Of a DNA stretch of 10,733 nucleotides, positions 1-7,341 are shown one piece after another. Below the pieces are notes generated by a model, which had not been told where the DNA came from, did not search any database, and was given only the letters and a program-made list of their open reading frames with translations. The position numbers and the translations under genes are program-made. How positions within the stretch are numbered: the first letter of the stretch is position 1; each line of letters starts with the position of its first letter. This DNA is from Rhodoferax sp. (lineage in GTDB: Bacteria; Pseudomonadota; Gammaproteobacteria; Burkholderiales; Burkholderiaceae_C), in contig JAQGMQ010000922.1 of assembly GCA_028292305.1 (NCBI GenBank), positions 1-10,733 on the forward strand, given 5' to 3'.

Positions 1-452
1 GCTGCCGTTGTTGTTGTTGTTGTTGTTGGCGTCACTCGAACGAATGTGTGGAACCGGCCTGGATGGATGGATGGCGTCAGGCATAACGGGTATGGCATGG
101 CTCAAGCAACCCGACCGCCAAGCCTGCGCATGCATGTGGATGAGACAAACAAACGCAACGGGCGACCGGCGGTGGAAATTAATGGATTACAGCTTCATAT
201 TATATTGGCTCGATTCGACTGGGTCCAATATCTATCTACAGGATGGTATGTGTGATGTGTGATGTTTATCTAGATTATATTAAATTGATAGTGATAGTGA
301 GGCGGAGCAATATGCCTCACTCCCCAGAAAACGCCAATTATATATCCCCACAAGTTACAGGCAGGCATACCCAAACCAAACAAGAATACAACATGCATGC
401 ACAAACAAAAAATAACAAGACACAACCACCCTTCATGTATACTAGTAGACAC
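1..452. other. Intergenic region downstream of SSL1
   Basis: I see no gene here. The stretch is downstream (3') of the minus-strand SSL1 stop codon and probably contains its 3' UTR and polyadenylation region. Short open frames on both strands have low-complexity or Cys/Trp-rich translations and no recognisable domain. Two simple repeats occur near the start: a GTT run at 7-28 and a GGAT run at 61-74. Confidence 0.6.
7..28. repeat. GTT trinucleotide microsatellite
   Basis: Seven consecutive GTT units followed by a G. A shorter GGAT tetranucleotide run follows at 61-74. Neither lies in a supported coding region, so length variation here should be tolerated. Confidence 0.9.
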
Positions 453-2074
453 TCAATCAACAACCATACCATCCCCCGCCGTTTCCGCCACCGCCGCCAT
501 AACCACAAGCCCCTTCCCCTTCCCCCCCCCATTCTGCGACCCCCTCTGCCTCACCAGCACCATCGTCGACATACACCCCGCGCAATTATGCAGCACCTCA
601 TGCGCAAACACATCGCAATCCACGCAGAAGTGATTGCGGCACTTGGGGCAAGCATAGCGGGATGAGATTGAGTTTGTGCTGGTGGCGGTGGTGGTGGGGG
701 TGGGTTTTGGCTTTGGAGCAGGTGCATTAGCTGGATGGGATGGGACTGGGGGGAAGGGGGATTGGCAGCCGAAGCAGTGCGTTGATTTCGCTGCTCTGTT
801 TAAAAGTTAGTGGGGTTGAGAGAGGGGAGGAAAGGAAAGGGGGGGGGGCGTTAAGTACCGTTTCCAGGGGACTTCGATCCAGTTTTCTAGCGGGAAGAGA
901 TGGTGGTAGGATCGGGCTAGATGGGTTGAGAGGATCAGGGTGAGCCCGCAGGTCGGGCAGTCGCTTGGTAATGCGCAGACTTTGGAGGTGCATCGGGAGC
1001 AGTTGTAGCCCCCTTTTGTCGGTTTCCCATGGCTGTCGAGAGTGTCAGTACAGTACTCGGCTTGACCCACAAGATGTGATATCTAGACATACCAGGCACA
1101 GAAGCTCGCCTGCTTCTCCACCCCCCTCGAGGGAAACCCCATCATGAGCAAGCTGGGGACACCAGATTTCGCCTTTCTCGTAACCGGCGGGATCGTAGCT
1201 TCCATCAGCAGATCCCGGAAATGAACCTCGTTCATGGCGACGCCATAGGCGGTGTTGTCCCCGGGGTTGGTCTTGAGGCAGAGTTCTTTGCAGACGGCGA
1301 CTTGCGCGGCGAGACCGACGACGCGGCAGGCGATTTTGTCTTCGACGAGGCAGTTGATGGTTTGGTGGATGTCGCCGGGGTCGGAGGAGGAGAGGGCGGC
1401 GAAAATTATCATGACTTCGCGGGTTCCGTGGGATGGGGTGTGGCTATACCGATGATTAGCACCTGTATATCGAAGAATTGTGGGACGGGTGGTTACAATA
1501 AAGCTGCCCTTGCCATATCCAACGCATTCTGTAAACTGGGAGAGCCCTTTGGTTCATCCGTCCTCAACCCCTGCAGGGCCATGATCTGCTCCACCGGATT
1601 CCCGCTCATCTCACTAATCCTCTCCGCGACCCCGTCCCTCATGCCCACAATGGCAATCTGACTGATTGGGTTCTGCTCGAAAAACTCCCTGATAAACTCC
1701 ACCGCATATCTCAACGACACCAAATACCTTGTCGGCCTAAAATCCTTCTCCATCATCGCCGTGCTGAGATCAAGCACAAGCACCATATGCCGTATAATCC
1801 CCCGCTGCAGCGGCGTGGCATCCCGTAACACGCGCTTCCGCTTCGTCCCCTCGAGTAACCCAATGACCGCGCTCGCGATGCTGCCATCTTCGCCCTCGAC
1901 GACCTGGTCCCACGACCGGTGGATCTCCTCCCACTTTTCCTTGTTTGCCGGGGCGGACTTTGCTTGACTGCGGGTGCCGACGCCGCCGGTTCGTCGGCCG
2001 CCCTTCTTGCTCAGGGCGTGGGCGCCCTCGTCCCCGGAGTCGGCTTCGATGTACTCGTCATCTGAGTCGGGCAT
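453..2074 (-). CDS. SSL1: TFIIH core subunit Ssl1 / p44 (GTF2H2-like), four exons
   Basis: Core subunit of the nuclear general transcription/DNA-repair factor TFIIH. In the family it binds the XPD/Rad3 helicase and stimulates it in nucleotide excision repair and RNA polymerase II initiation. My model is complement(join(453..795, 859..1032, 1093..1443, 1497..2074)), 481 residues; human p44 is about 395 and yeast Ssl1 about 460. The introns are 53, 60 and 63 nt, with donors GTAACC, GTATGT and GTACTT; splicing restores the frame exactly. Seen in the protein: an acidic N-terminus; the Ssl1-like VWA domain from about residue 95 (VLVLDLSTAM, Asp102; later GTREVMIIFAALSSSDPGD); MMGFPSR; a first zinc site (Cys321, 324, 335, 338) followed by LILSTHLARSYHHLFPL; and a C-terminal zinc domain (Cys375/378, 417/420, 425/428, 439/442 with nearby His). 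A Pro/Thr-rich linker (about 380-413) and a Gly/Lys-rich tail are local oddities. The start is the first ATG of an open exon whose beginning (MPDSDDEY) is acidic. It appears intact. Confidence 0.93.
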
Positions 2075-2400
2075 GCTGGAGCGGTGGTGACTGGCTGGGT
2101 GGCCGTGGTGCTGGTTGTACCCGGGATGGCTTCAGCGCATGGCCCACGTGATTGGATAGCTCGAGCTGTGAGAAGCGGCCCCCAATAAGCTCAACACGCA
2201 AGGGTGCCCTCTCGTATCGTTCTCCCTGTTCTTTATTTTTCTTTTTTCCTTTTGGCTCTTTCTTTTTTCCTTTTCCCTTTGTAATCACCGTTCCCACCAG
2301 GGCAGGACTCGTCAGTATGGCGCAATCAGACCCCAGCGTGAAGCACTCTATTCTAGGTTGATTGCACTATAGCTATCCCCTCGACAAAGCTTATTGGCCC
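2075..2400 (-). promoter_or_regulatory. SSL1 upstream region with a long pyrimidine tract
   Basis: No coding region is supported here. This is the stretch between the SSL1 start codon and the neighbouring retroelement LTR, so it should contain the SSL1 5' UTR and core promoter. Its main feature is an almost pure T/C tract on the plus strand at about 2220-2281 (purine-rich on the SSL1 transcript strand). A CCAATAAGCT motif occurs at about 2182-2191 and, inverted, at about 2387-2396. I see no clear TATA box. The exact border with the LTR is uncertain. Confidence 0.45.
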
Positions 2401-2702
2401 TGTGCCCGAGCTATGCGCCTGCCGACCTTTTGTGAGATCCTAAGGGAAACTCGGTCACAATGACGAGAGGAGCGAACTATAATATAGGTTGTGTAATCTG
2501 ATGATGAATGATGAACAAGCTCTCCACCGTCACTTCACTTCTTAAGGTTCCCTGAACCTTCTCTTTACCAACAATGACCCAATCAGTCCTAGACATCTCC
2601 AGCCACCCTTGGCATCATGACCATCCACATGACCCAATCGTCAGAGTCCCCATGACCTATCGCATAACCTCTATGAACTCCGCATAACCACCAGTCCTGA
2701 CA
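2401..2702 (-). repeat. Probable 3' LTR of the Ty3/gypsy element
   Basis: Starts on the minus strand with TGTCAGGACTGG immediately after a purine run (GGGGGAGA), the normal polypurine-tract/LTR junction. The end is tentative: a TGT...ACA pairing would finish at 2401 and give 302 bp, a usual size, but it could run on to about 2300. A TATA-like TATATTATA lies at 2478-2486. The junction sequence is nearly repeated inside it: CAGTCCTAGACATCTCC at 2584-2600 against CAGTCCTGACATCTCC at 2692-2707 (plus strand), so a start at 2595 is a possible alternative. Confidence 0.55.
2478..2486 (-). promoter_or_regulatory. TATA-like element in the LTR
   Basis: TATATTATA on the minus strand, about 220 bp into the LTR from its start at 2702, placed where a U3 promoter would drive element transcription. 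Transcripts from this 3' LTR would run toward SSL1, whose start codon is about 400 bp further on in the same direction. This is a motif match only. Confidence 0.4.
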
Positions 2703-2710
2703 TCTCCCCC
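2703..2710 (-). other. Polypurine tract (plus-strand primer)
   Basis: Minus-strand GGGGGAGA directly abutting the TGTC of the LTR. In LTR retrotransposons this RNase H-resistant RNA primes plus-strand DNA synthesis. About 105 non-coding bases (2711-2817) separate it from the pol stop codon and form the element's 3' UTR. Confidence 0.6.
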
Positions 2711-2817
2711 GCGAAAAAACAGAGCAACTCCCGTGCGAAAATCAACAATTATCAAACAAATGCAAAATCCACATCAATCAAAGAAACATAATCAATAAAA
2801 AGATTGCGCTTCAACTC

Positions 2818-5760
2818 TCACTTCTCAGGGCGTGACAAGTGGTCCACATTCAAATGATCCTTTCCGGGCCTATATACCACTTCCAAGTCGTCCAGATACG
2901 GGGCCAGTTGCCACGCTGCTTTATCGATTCGAATCGAATAGACCGTGTTTGCTGACGACCGTAACACTTCTCGGATTGGTGCGTGATCTGTTATCACCGT
3001 ACACTTGCTTCCTTCTAACAGATGTCGGCATCTTTGGAAACACCAACTGACACAAGCAAGTTCCCTCTCAGTCGATTCGTAGTTGCGTTCGAATGGATGA
3101 GTGACGCGCGAAATGTATAGCACCGGTCTTTCAACAAACTCTCCCGGTTTAGGTCGCACAATCGGAAACCTATTGAACAAGGGTTGAAATTGTGGCAACA
3201 CAGCCTGATTACCCGATTCCCCTATTGAATTCCCACTCTTAACCAGATCCATCGCCACAAAACTATTCGCATTCCTCCTAGCCGAAGTTCTCTCTTCGAA
3301 CTCCTTCACCAATACTGCTGGAATATCTACCTCATCTAGCCACTCTGCGCGTGAAACATCATAGCCCTCGAACCTCACCTTATACTTCGCTTTTCCTCCA
3401 CGCACCTTTCGCTTTTCGAAGACGTACTCTGGAAACTTGACGAAAGGCGGAGGTTGTGCGCCGGGACGGTTGAATGCATCCGGGATCACGCGATCGACAT
3501 GTTGGGCTGATACCACAGGGTGTATTTTCAGTTCGGGGGGGAAATCCAGTCTCAGTGCTCTTCCTCCAGATTTCACCTCTAACACCTTGTATGGCGGCAG
3601 TTTCTGGGGCCCGATCTTGTTTACCTTCACCGCACTGACGGGATGTAGGTCCAGGCGTAATGCACCGAGGTCTCCTTTCTTCCAATCTGTCATAGGAGAG
3701 TGTCGTTTGTCATAGTATTTCTTTTGGCTCGCAACCGCCAAACGGATCATCTCTTGAGCGTCTTTTATCCTATTCGCAGCCATTTCCATGAAATCCTTCG
3801 CCGAATCGTTATTTTCCGTGATAACGTTGGGCGTCAGTAATCTGCTCACGATATCCTGTGGTTGAGCATAAAGTAATTCGAACGGCGAGAACCCGGTTGT
3901 CACCCCTCGGGCAGAGTTATAAGCCAGCTCTATCATAGGCAGGTGTTCGACCCAGTCGTCCTGCATTGGTGATGTGTACGCTCTCAGAGCTATCTCCAGC
4001 GTCTGATTTAGGCGTTCGGTGGCTCCATCAGTTTGTGCATGGTAAGCCGTTGAGAACCGATGATCCACTCCCAACATCTTGCCCAAGCTCTTCCCGAAGG
4101 CACCCATAAATCGTGGATCCCTATCGGTTATGAATTTTGTGGGTAACCAACCTCGGCGCACAACATTATCGAAGAAGCTTTTCGCAGACGATTCTGCGGT
4201 GAAGTTGCTCATTGCAGAGACAAAAATTCCGTATTTCGAGAATTTGTCGATGACCACCATTATTGCGTCGTAGCCTTTGCTGAATGGAAGAGCGACAATC
4301 ATGTCGAAAGAGATTGTTTCGAACGCTTTTGGGGAAATTTCGGAATCGATTGGTTGTAAATCTCCTTCTGGAAGTTTCCTTTTGATTTTGTTCTGCACGC
4401 ATTTTGGGCAACTTTGAATGTAGCTCTTCACGACTTTTGAAAGTCCCGGTCGATAATACGTTTCGGAGATTCTGTCGTATGTTTTTTTGTATCCGAAATG
4501 CCCCAAGTTGTCGTGCGCAATCTGCAGACTTGCTCTGATTAATGCTTCTGGCAGACAAATTCGCGAACCAGCGAGGGTCTTATATCTCAATGTCCCATCG
4601 GGATGAAGTTTAAACTGATTGACTTCATCTTCACTGTCATCGACGTTTTCCACGCAAGTGATGTAACTTGCTCTCCAAACTGCGTCATTCCTATAATGAC
4701 GGTCCCAATCCACTCTCTCATCAACCGTAATCACTACCATCGACTCAGCACTTTCTCCTTTCCAGCTAGATAAACCGACGTCCAAGAAGTCTAAATTCTC
4801 ATCTTTCGGATAGTCGTCAAAAAACCATCGTTGAGTGAGAACCCCGGCGAACCCATCTGCGGAAGCATCTGTGTAGAGGTAAAACCGCCGATCAAACCTT
4901 GGATGTGCAAGGATCGGTGCGTGAATCAATCTTTCCTTCAGTTCGTCGAAAGCCTTTTGACATTCGGGTGTCCAGAGGCCGGATATGTCGAATTTGGAGT
5001 TGTACTTCTCTTTCCCATTAGCACCTTTTCCATCCCTTCTCGAACTCGCCGATACAGACTGACTCTTCTTCAGAGTGTTCAAAGGAGCAGCAATAACAGA
5101 GAAACGCGGAATGAAACCCCGATAGTACCCGAACATCCCACACACTCTATGCAACGCGCCCAGAGTTTTTGGCTCACTTAGCTCAGTAATAGCCTTCACC
5201 TTCTCGCTCAAAGTATGCAAACCATAACGCGAAAGACCATGTCCCAACAACTTAACGTCCCGAAACCCAAATTTGCACTTATCCACAGCTAGTTTTAGGC
5301 CTATCTTAATGACAGAGCGCAAAATCAAATCCACATGCTCCAGATGCTCCTTCCACGTATCACTATATATCAGCAAGTCATCAATGTAAACAAGCGCAGC
5401 AACCCAGCGTAGATTCCCCACTACTTCGTCCATCAGGCGTTGAAAAACAGCAGGGGCATTCTTGAGACCAAAGGGCATCCGTTTGAACTGGTATAACCCC
5501 CTATGAGAGATGAAAGCAGTCTTGTATCTGTCTACAGGATCTATCTTGACCTGATGATAACCTTTTCTTGCATCGAGAATAGTGAAATATTGCTTGCCAG
5601 CAAGGGCGGAAAATACATAATCTGCACGCAACATTGGATAAGCATCGCCAACAGTAACTTTATTCAAACCTCTAAAATCCACGCAGAAACGCCATTTGTT
5701 GTTTTGCCACACCAGTACCACTGCGGAACAAGTTGGGGAGGATGATTTTTCGATTATGTC
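2818..5760 (-). CDS. Pol part 2: RT, N-half RNase H, integrase, chromodomain, C-half RNase H
   Basis: Continues the pol frame after the in-frame TAG at 5761-5763; it has no plausible start of its own and would be made only by readthrough or in an undamaged relative. Residues are counted from the GTG at 5721. RT occupies about 1-210 (FTILD with Asp50, VYIDD with Asp114/115). RNase H starts at YLYTDASADG (Asp285) and breaks off after GVLTQ at 297. Integrase follows: zinc site His403, His408, Cys438, Cys441; catalytic Asp473, Asp533, Glu569 (DD35E spacing). A GPY/F-like module lies at about 704-745. The chromodomain is at about 764-812, with Phe784 where an aromatic-cage Trp is usual and Trp794 present. 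After it come the missing RNase H parts at about 862-967 (Glu887 in STERELA, Asp912 in TDH, Asp960 in NVDHLSR), then the stop. Domain identities are secure; the split order is unusual. The frame is otherwise open for about 980 codons. Confidence 0.85.
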   Translation of the reverse strand, partial: DIIEKSSSPTCSAVVLVWQNNKWRFCVDFRGLNKVTVGDAYPMLRADYVFSALAGKQYFTILDARKGYHQVKIDPVDRYKTAFISHRGLYQFKRMPFGLKNAPAVFQRLMDEVVGNLRWVAALVYIDDLLIYSDTWKEHLEHVDLILRSVIKIGLKLAVDKCKFGFRDVKLLGHGLSRYGLHTLSEKVKAITELSEPKTLGALHRVCGMFGYYRGFIPRFSVIAAPLNTLKKSQSVSASSRRDGKGANGKEKYNSKFDISGLWTPECQKAFDELKERLIHAPILAHPRFDRRFYLYTDASADGFAGVLTQRWFFDDYPKDENLDFLDVGLSSWKGESAESMVVITVDERVDWDRHYRNDAVWRASYITCVENVDDSEDEVNQFKLHPDGTLRYKTLAGSRICLPEALIRASLQIAHDNLGHFGYKKTYDRISETYYRPGLSKVVKSYIQSCPKCVQNKIKRKLPEGDLQPIDSEISPKAFETISFDMIVALPFSKGYDAIMVVIDKFSKYGIFVSAMSNFTAESSAKSFFDNVVRRGWLPTKFITDRDPRFMGAFGKSLGKMLGVDHRFSTAYHAQTDGATERLNQTLEIALRAYTSPMQDDWVEHLPMIELAYNSARGVTTGFSPFELLYAQPQDIVSRLLTPNVITENNDSAKDFMEMAANRIKDAQEMIRLAVASQKKYYDKRHSPMTDWKKGDLGALRLDLHPVSAVKVNKIGPQKLPPYKVLEVKSGGRALRLDFPPELKIHPVVSAQHVDRVIPDAFNRPGAQPPPFVKFPEYVFEKRKVRGGKAKYKVRFEGYDVSRAEWLDEVDIPAVLVKEFEERTSARRNANSFVAMDLVKSGNSIGESGNQAVLPQFQPLFNRFPIVRPKPGEFVERPVLYISRVTHPFERNYESTERELACVSWCFQRCRHLLEGSKCTVITDHAPIREVLRSSANTVYSIRIDKAAWQLAPYLDDLEVVYRPGKDHLNVDHLSRPEK

Positions 5761-7230
5761 CTACTTTTCAAACTCACGGATTGAGTCCTCCACTACCTGT
5801 TTTTTGGCGGATGACATTGGTCGTAAAGATTGTGGTGGAGGTAGGTCGCCGACGGTTGGGATCGTCACTCTCATGCCTTTGATGTTCCCAATCTCTCCAT
5901 GTACGCTGAATGCTTCTTCATGACTCAATAACAATGTCATCAATTCCTTTCTATAGCTCGCATTCAATCCTTTGTCGACGATAAGAATGTCTTTGAGAGT
6001 TAAACCGTCGTTTATGTGCGCACCTTCTGGGGCCGAAGGCAATTCTTCGTCGTCATCCTCATCAGGGAACGTCTCGGAACGCTCGCGCACGTCTGCTTTC
6101 GCCGAGATTTCTTTTACTTTTGCCTCATCGATCGACCTTGGTTTCGTCGGAGGTGAGGGGGCGACTGCAACCAAAGACAGCATGGCGTCATCATATCCTT
6201 TCTCAACCTTGATTGTCTTTTCAATTTTTACCTTTGGTTCCTCAACGTCATTGTCCACGAAGTGCGTTGGAGGAGTGGATCCGGAATTGAAATGTGGTTT
6301 TGAATCTCGATTGCCCATTTCTTTCCAATCGATGAATTCTCCTGTTTTGGTGTACACTGCCCCTGATTCCACAATACTTGCCTCGCCAATTGTCAGATGT
6401 TTCGGCAAATGTACGGCCTCGTTTGTTGCGTTTCGAAACATCACGCTTGATGAGTCGCTGTCGAGGAGGCAAATTGGTAGTTGTATTAAAGGTGTCGTTC
6501 CTTGAGACCAGCACAGCCAGGGCCGCATGATGTAATCGTACCCACTGACCATGGAGGATGACACCGGCACACAGCACACAGTATTCGCTGCAATAGTCGT
6601 ATTGTTAGCCACACTTACTTTGACGGGTGAGTCGTTGAAAGCGCGAGAGTATATGAGGTTGTATCGAAAGTCGTAATGTCGTAATGTTGCGGATCTTTTG
6701 ACCAAGTCTAGCTCCACTCCATAATCGCTCAATGCATCCATTCCAAACAACAGTCCTGGTTTGAAGTTCTTTATCAGATGAACTTCGATGTGCAATCGTG
6801 CAAGTATAGGTGCGTCTTTTGTTCGTGTGTCGTAACCTTCGAGAAAGACTGGTACCACCGCCCATCCCAGAGTTGACTTTTTACCTACTCCCTGAATCTC
6901 CATTCTCCCCGCCGACGTTACTTTGCCCTCGGGATAACTTTTATAGAACAATTCCTCATCAATCAAACTTGCGTTAGAGCAAGGGTCCATTAGTATTAAA
7001 CATCGCTTCCCCCCTAGTTTCATCCTTCCCATAGCAGCGAGGGGTAAGAAACGCATATAAGAAATTCCTGCGCCGACGGAGTTCTTGGGAATGTCCACTG
7101 ACAACACAGATTTCCCTTCCAAAGCAATATAACGCAGGTCAACATCTCCGGAAGCAATCGCAGGTAAGCAAAAATCATTAGCAATCGGAGCAGCAGATAC
7201 ATCAAAAGATAGAGCACAAAAAGATTTCAT
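5761..7230 (-). CDS. Pol part 1: aspartic protease and start of reverse transcriptase
   Basis: A 489-codon frame ending in TAG. Translation past the TAG stays in the same frame and runs straight into the RT motifs of part 2, so this is one pol gene cut by one nonsense codon. A retropepsin-like domain spans about residues 60-175: ILMDPCSNASLID holds the presumed catalytic Asp82, but as Asp-Pro-Cys instead of Asp-Ser/Thr-Gly, and LLFGMDAL is the usual hydrophobic-Gly partner. An acidic, Lys-rich linker (about 325-405) follows. Residues about 450-489 (VTIPTVGDLPPPQSLRPMSS) are the N-terminal lead-in to RT. The ATG at 7230 is the first in frame, but the frame is open up to 7341 and overlaps the end of gag, so translation could come from a -1 frameshift or from reinitiation. 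The protease would mature Gag and Gag-Pol in virus-like particles. Confidence 0.8.
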   Translation of the reverse strand: MKSFCALSFDVSAAPIANDFCLPAIASGDVDLRYIALEGKSVLSVDIPKNSVGAGISYMRFLPLAAMGRMKLGGKRCLILMDPCSNASLIDEELFYKSYPEGKVTSAGRMEIQGVGKKSTLGWAVVPVFLEGYDTRTKDAPILARLHIEVHLIKNFKPGLLFGMDALSDYGVELDLVKRSATLRHYDFRYNLIYSRAFNDSPVKVSVANNTTIAANTVCCVPVSSSMVSGYDYIMRPWLCWSQGTTPLIQLPICLLDSDSSSVMFRNATNEAVHLPKHLTIGEASIVESGAVYTKTGEFIDWKEMGNRDSKPHFNSGSTPPTHFVDNDVEEPKVKIEKTIKVEKGYDDAMLSLVAVAPSPPTKPRSIDEAKVKEISAKADVRERSETFPDEDDDEELPSAPEGAHINDGLTLKDILIVDKGLNASYRKELMTLLLSHEEAFSVHGEIGNIKGMRVTIPTVGDLPPPQSLRPMSSAKKQVVEDSIREFEK

Positions 7231-7310
7231 TCTAGCTACAAACTTTTCATCGAATTCTATTACCGCAGGCGGATCCGTATCTGATGTGCGGGGAACTGGT
7301 GATCTGCCAT

Positions 7311-7341
7311 CTATTCCAGCACCCCTTCGTCGTTTTCCGAC
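7311..7341 (-). other. gag-pol overlap in the -1 frame
   Basis: The last stop in the pol frame (TGA, 7342-7344) lies upstream of the gag TAG, so the two frames overlap by 31 nt, with pol at -1 relative to gag. This is the arrangement used for programmed -1 frameshifting. A GGAAAAC sequence lies in the overlap, but its first three bases are not identical, so it is not a canonical slippery heptamer. The pol ATG at 7230 offers the other route, termination and reinitiation. Confidence 0.6.

Noticed and set aside
243..665. Plus-strand open frame of 140 codons rich in His, Pro and Arg
   Set aside because: It is antisense to SSL1 exon 4. The minus strand there encodes the conserved C-terminal zinc domain, so the plus-strand frame is a shadow.
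1221..1661. Plus-strand open frame of 146 codons
   Set aside because: Antisense to SSL1 exons 1-2 and crossing an intron; no recognisable domain.
3380..3685. Overlapping minus-strand frames inside pol, for example 3380-3685, 4166-4558, 6248-6577 and 6605-6865
   Set aside because: Each overlaps well-supported pol protein in another frame and shows no domain of its own.
3250..4832. CGATGG microhomology at the two RNase H junctions
   Set aside because: CGATGG occurs at both points but in different reading phases; rejoining through it would shift the frame into a stop, so it does not explain the rearrangement.
5719..5721. GTG as an independent start of the second pol frame
   Set aside because: It lies inside a conserved RT strand and the frame continues upstream to the TAG, so it is only the first alternative-start codon after the stop.
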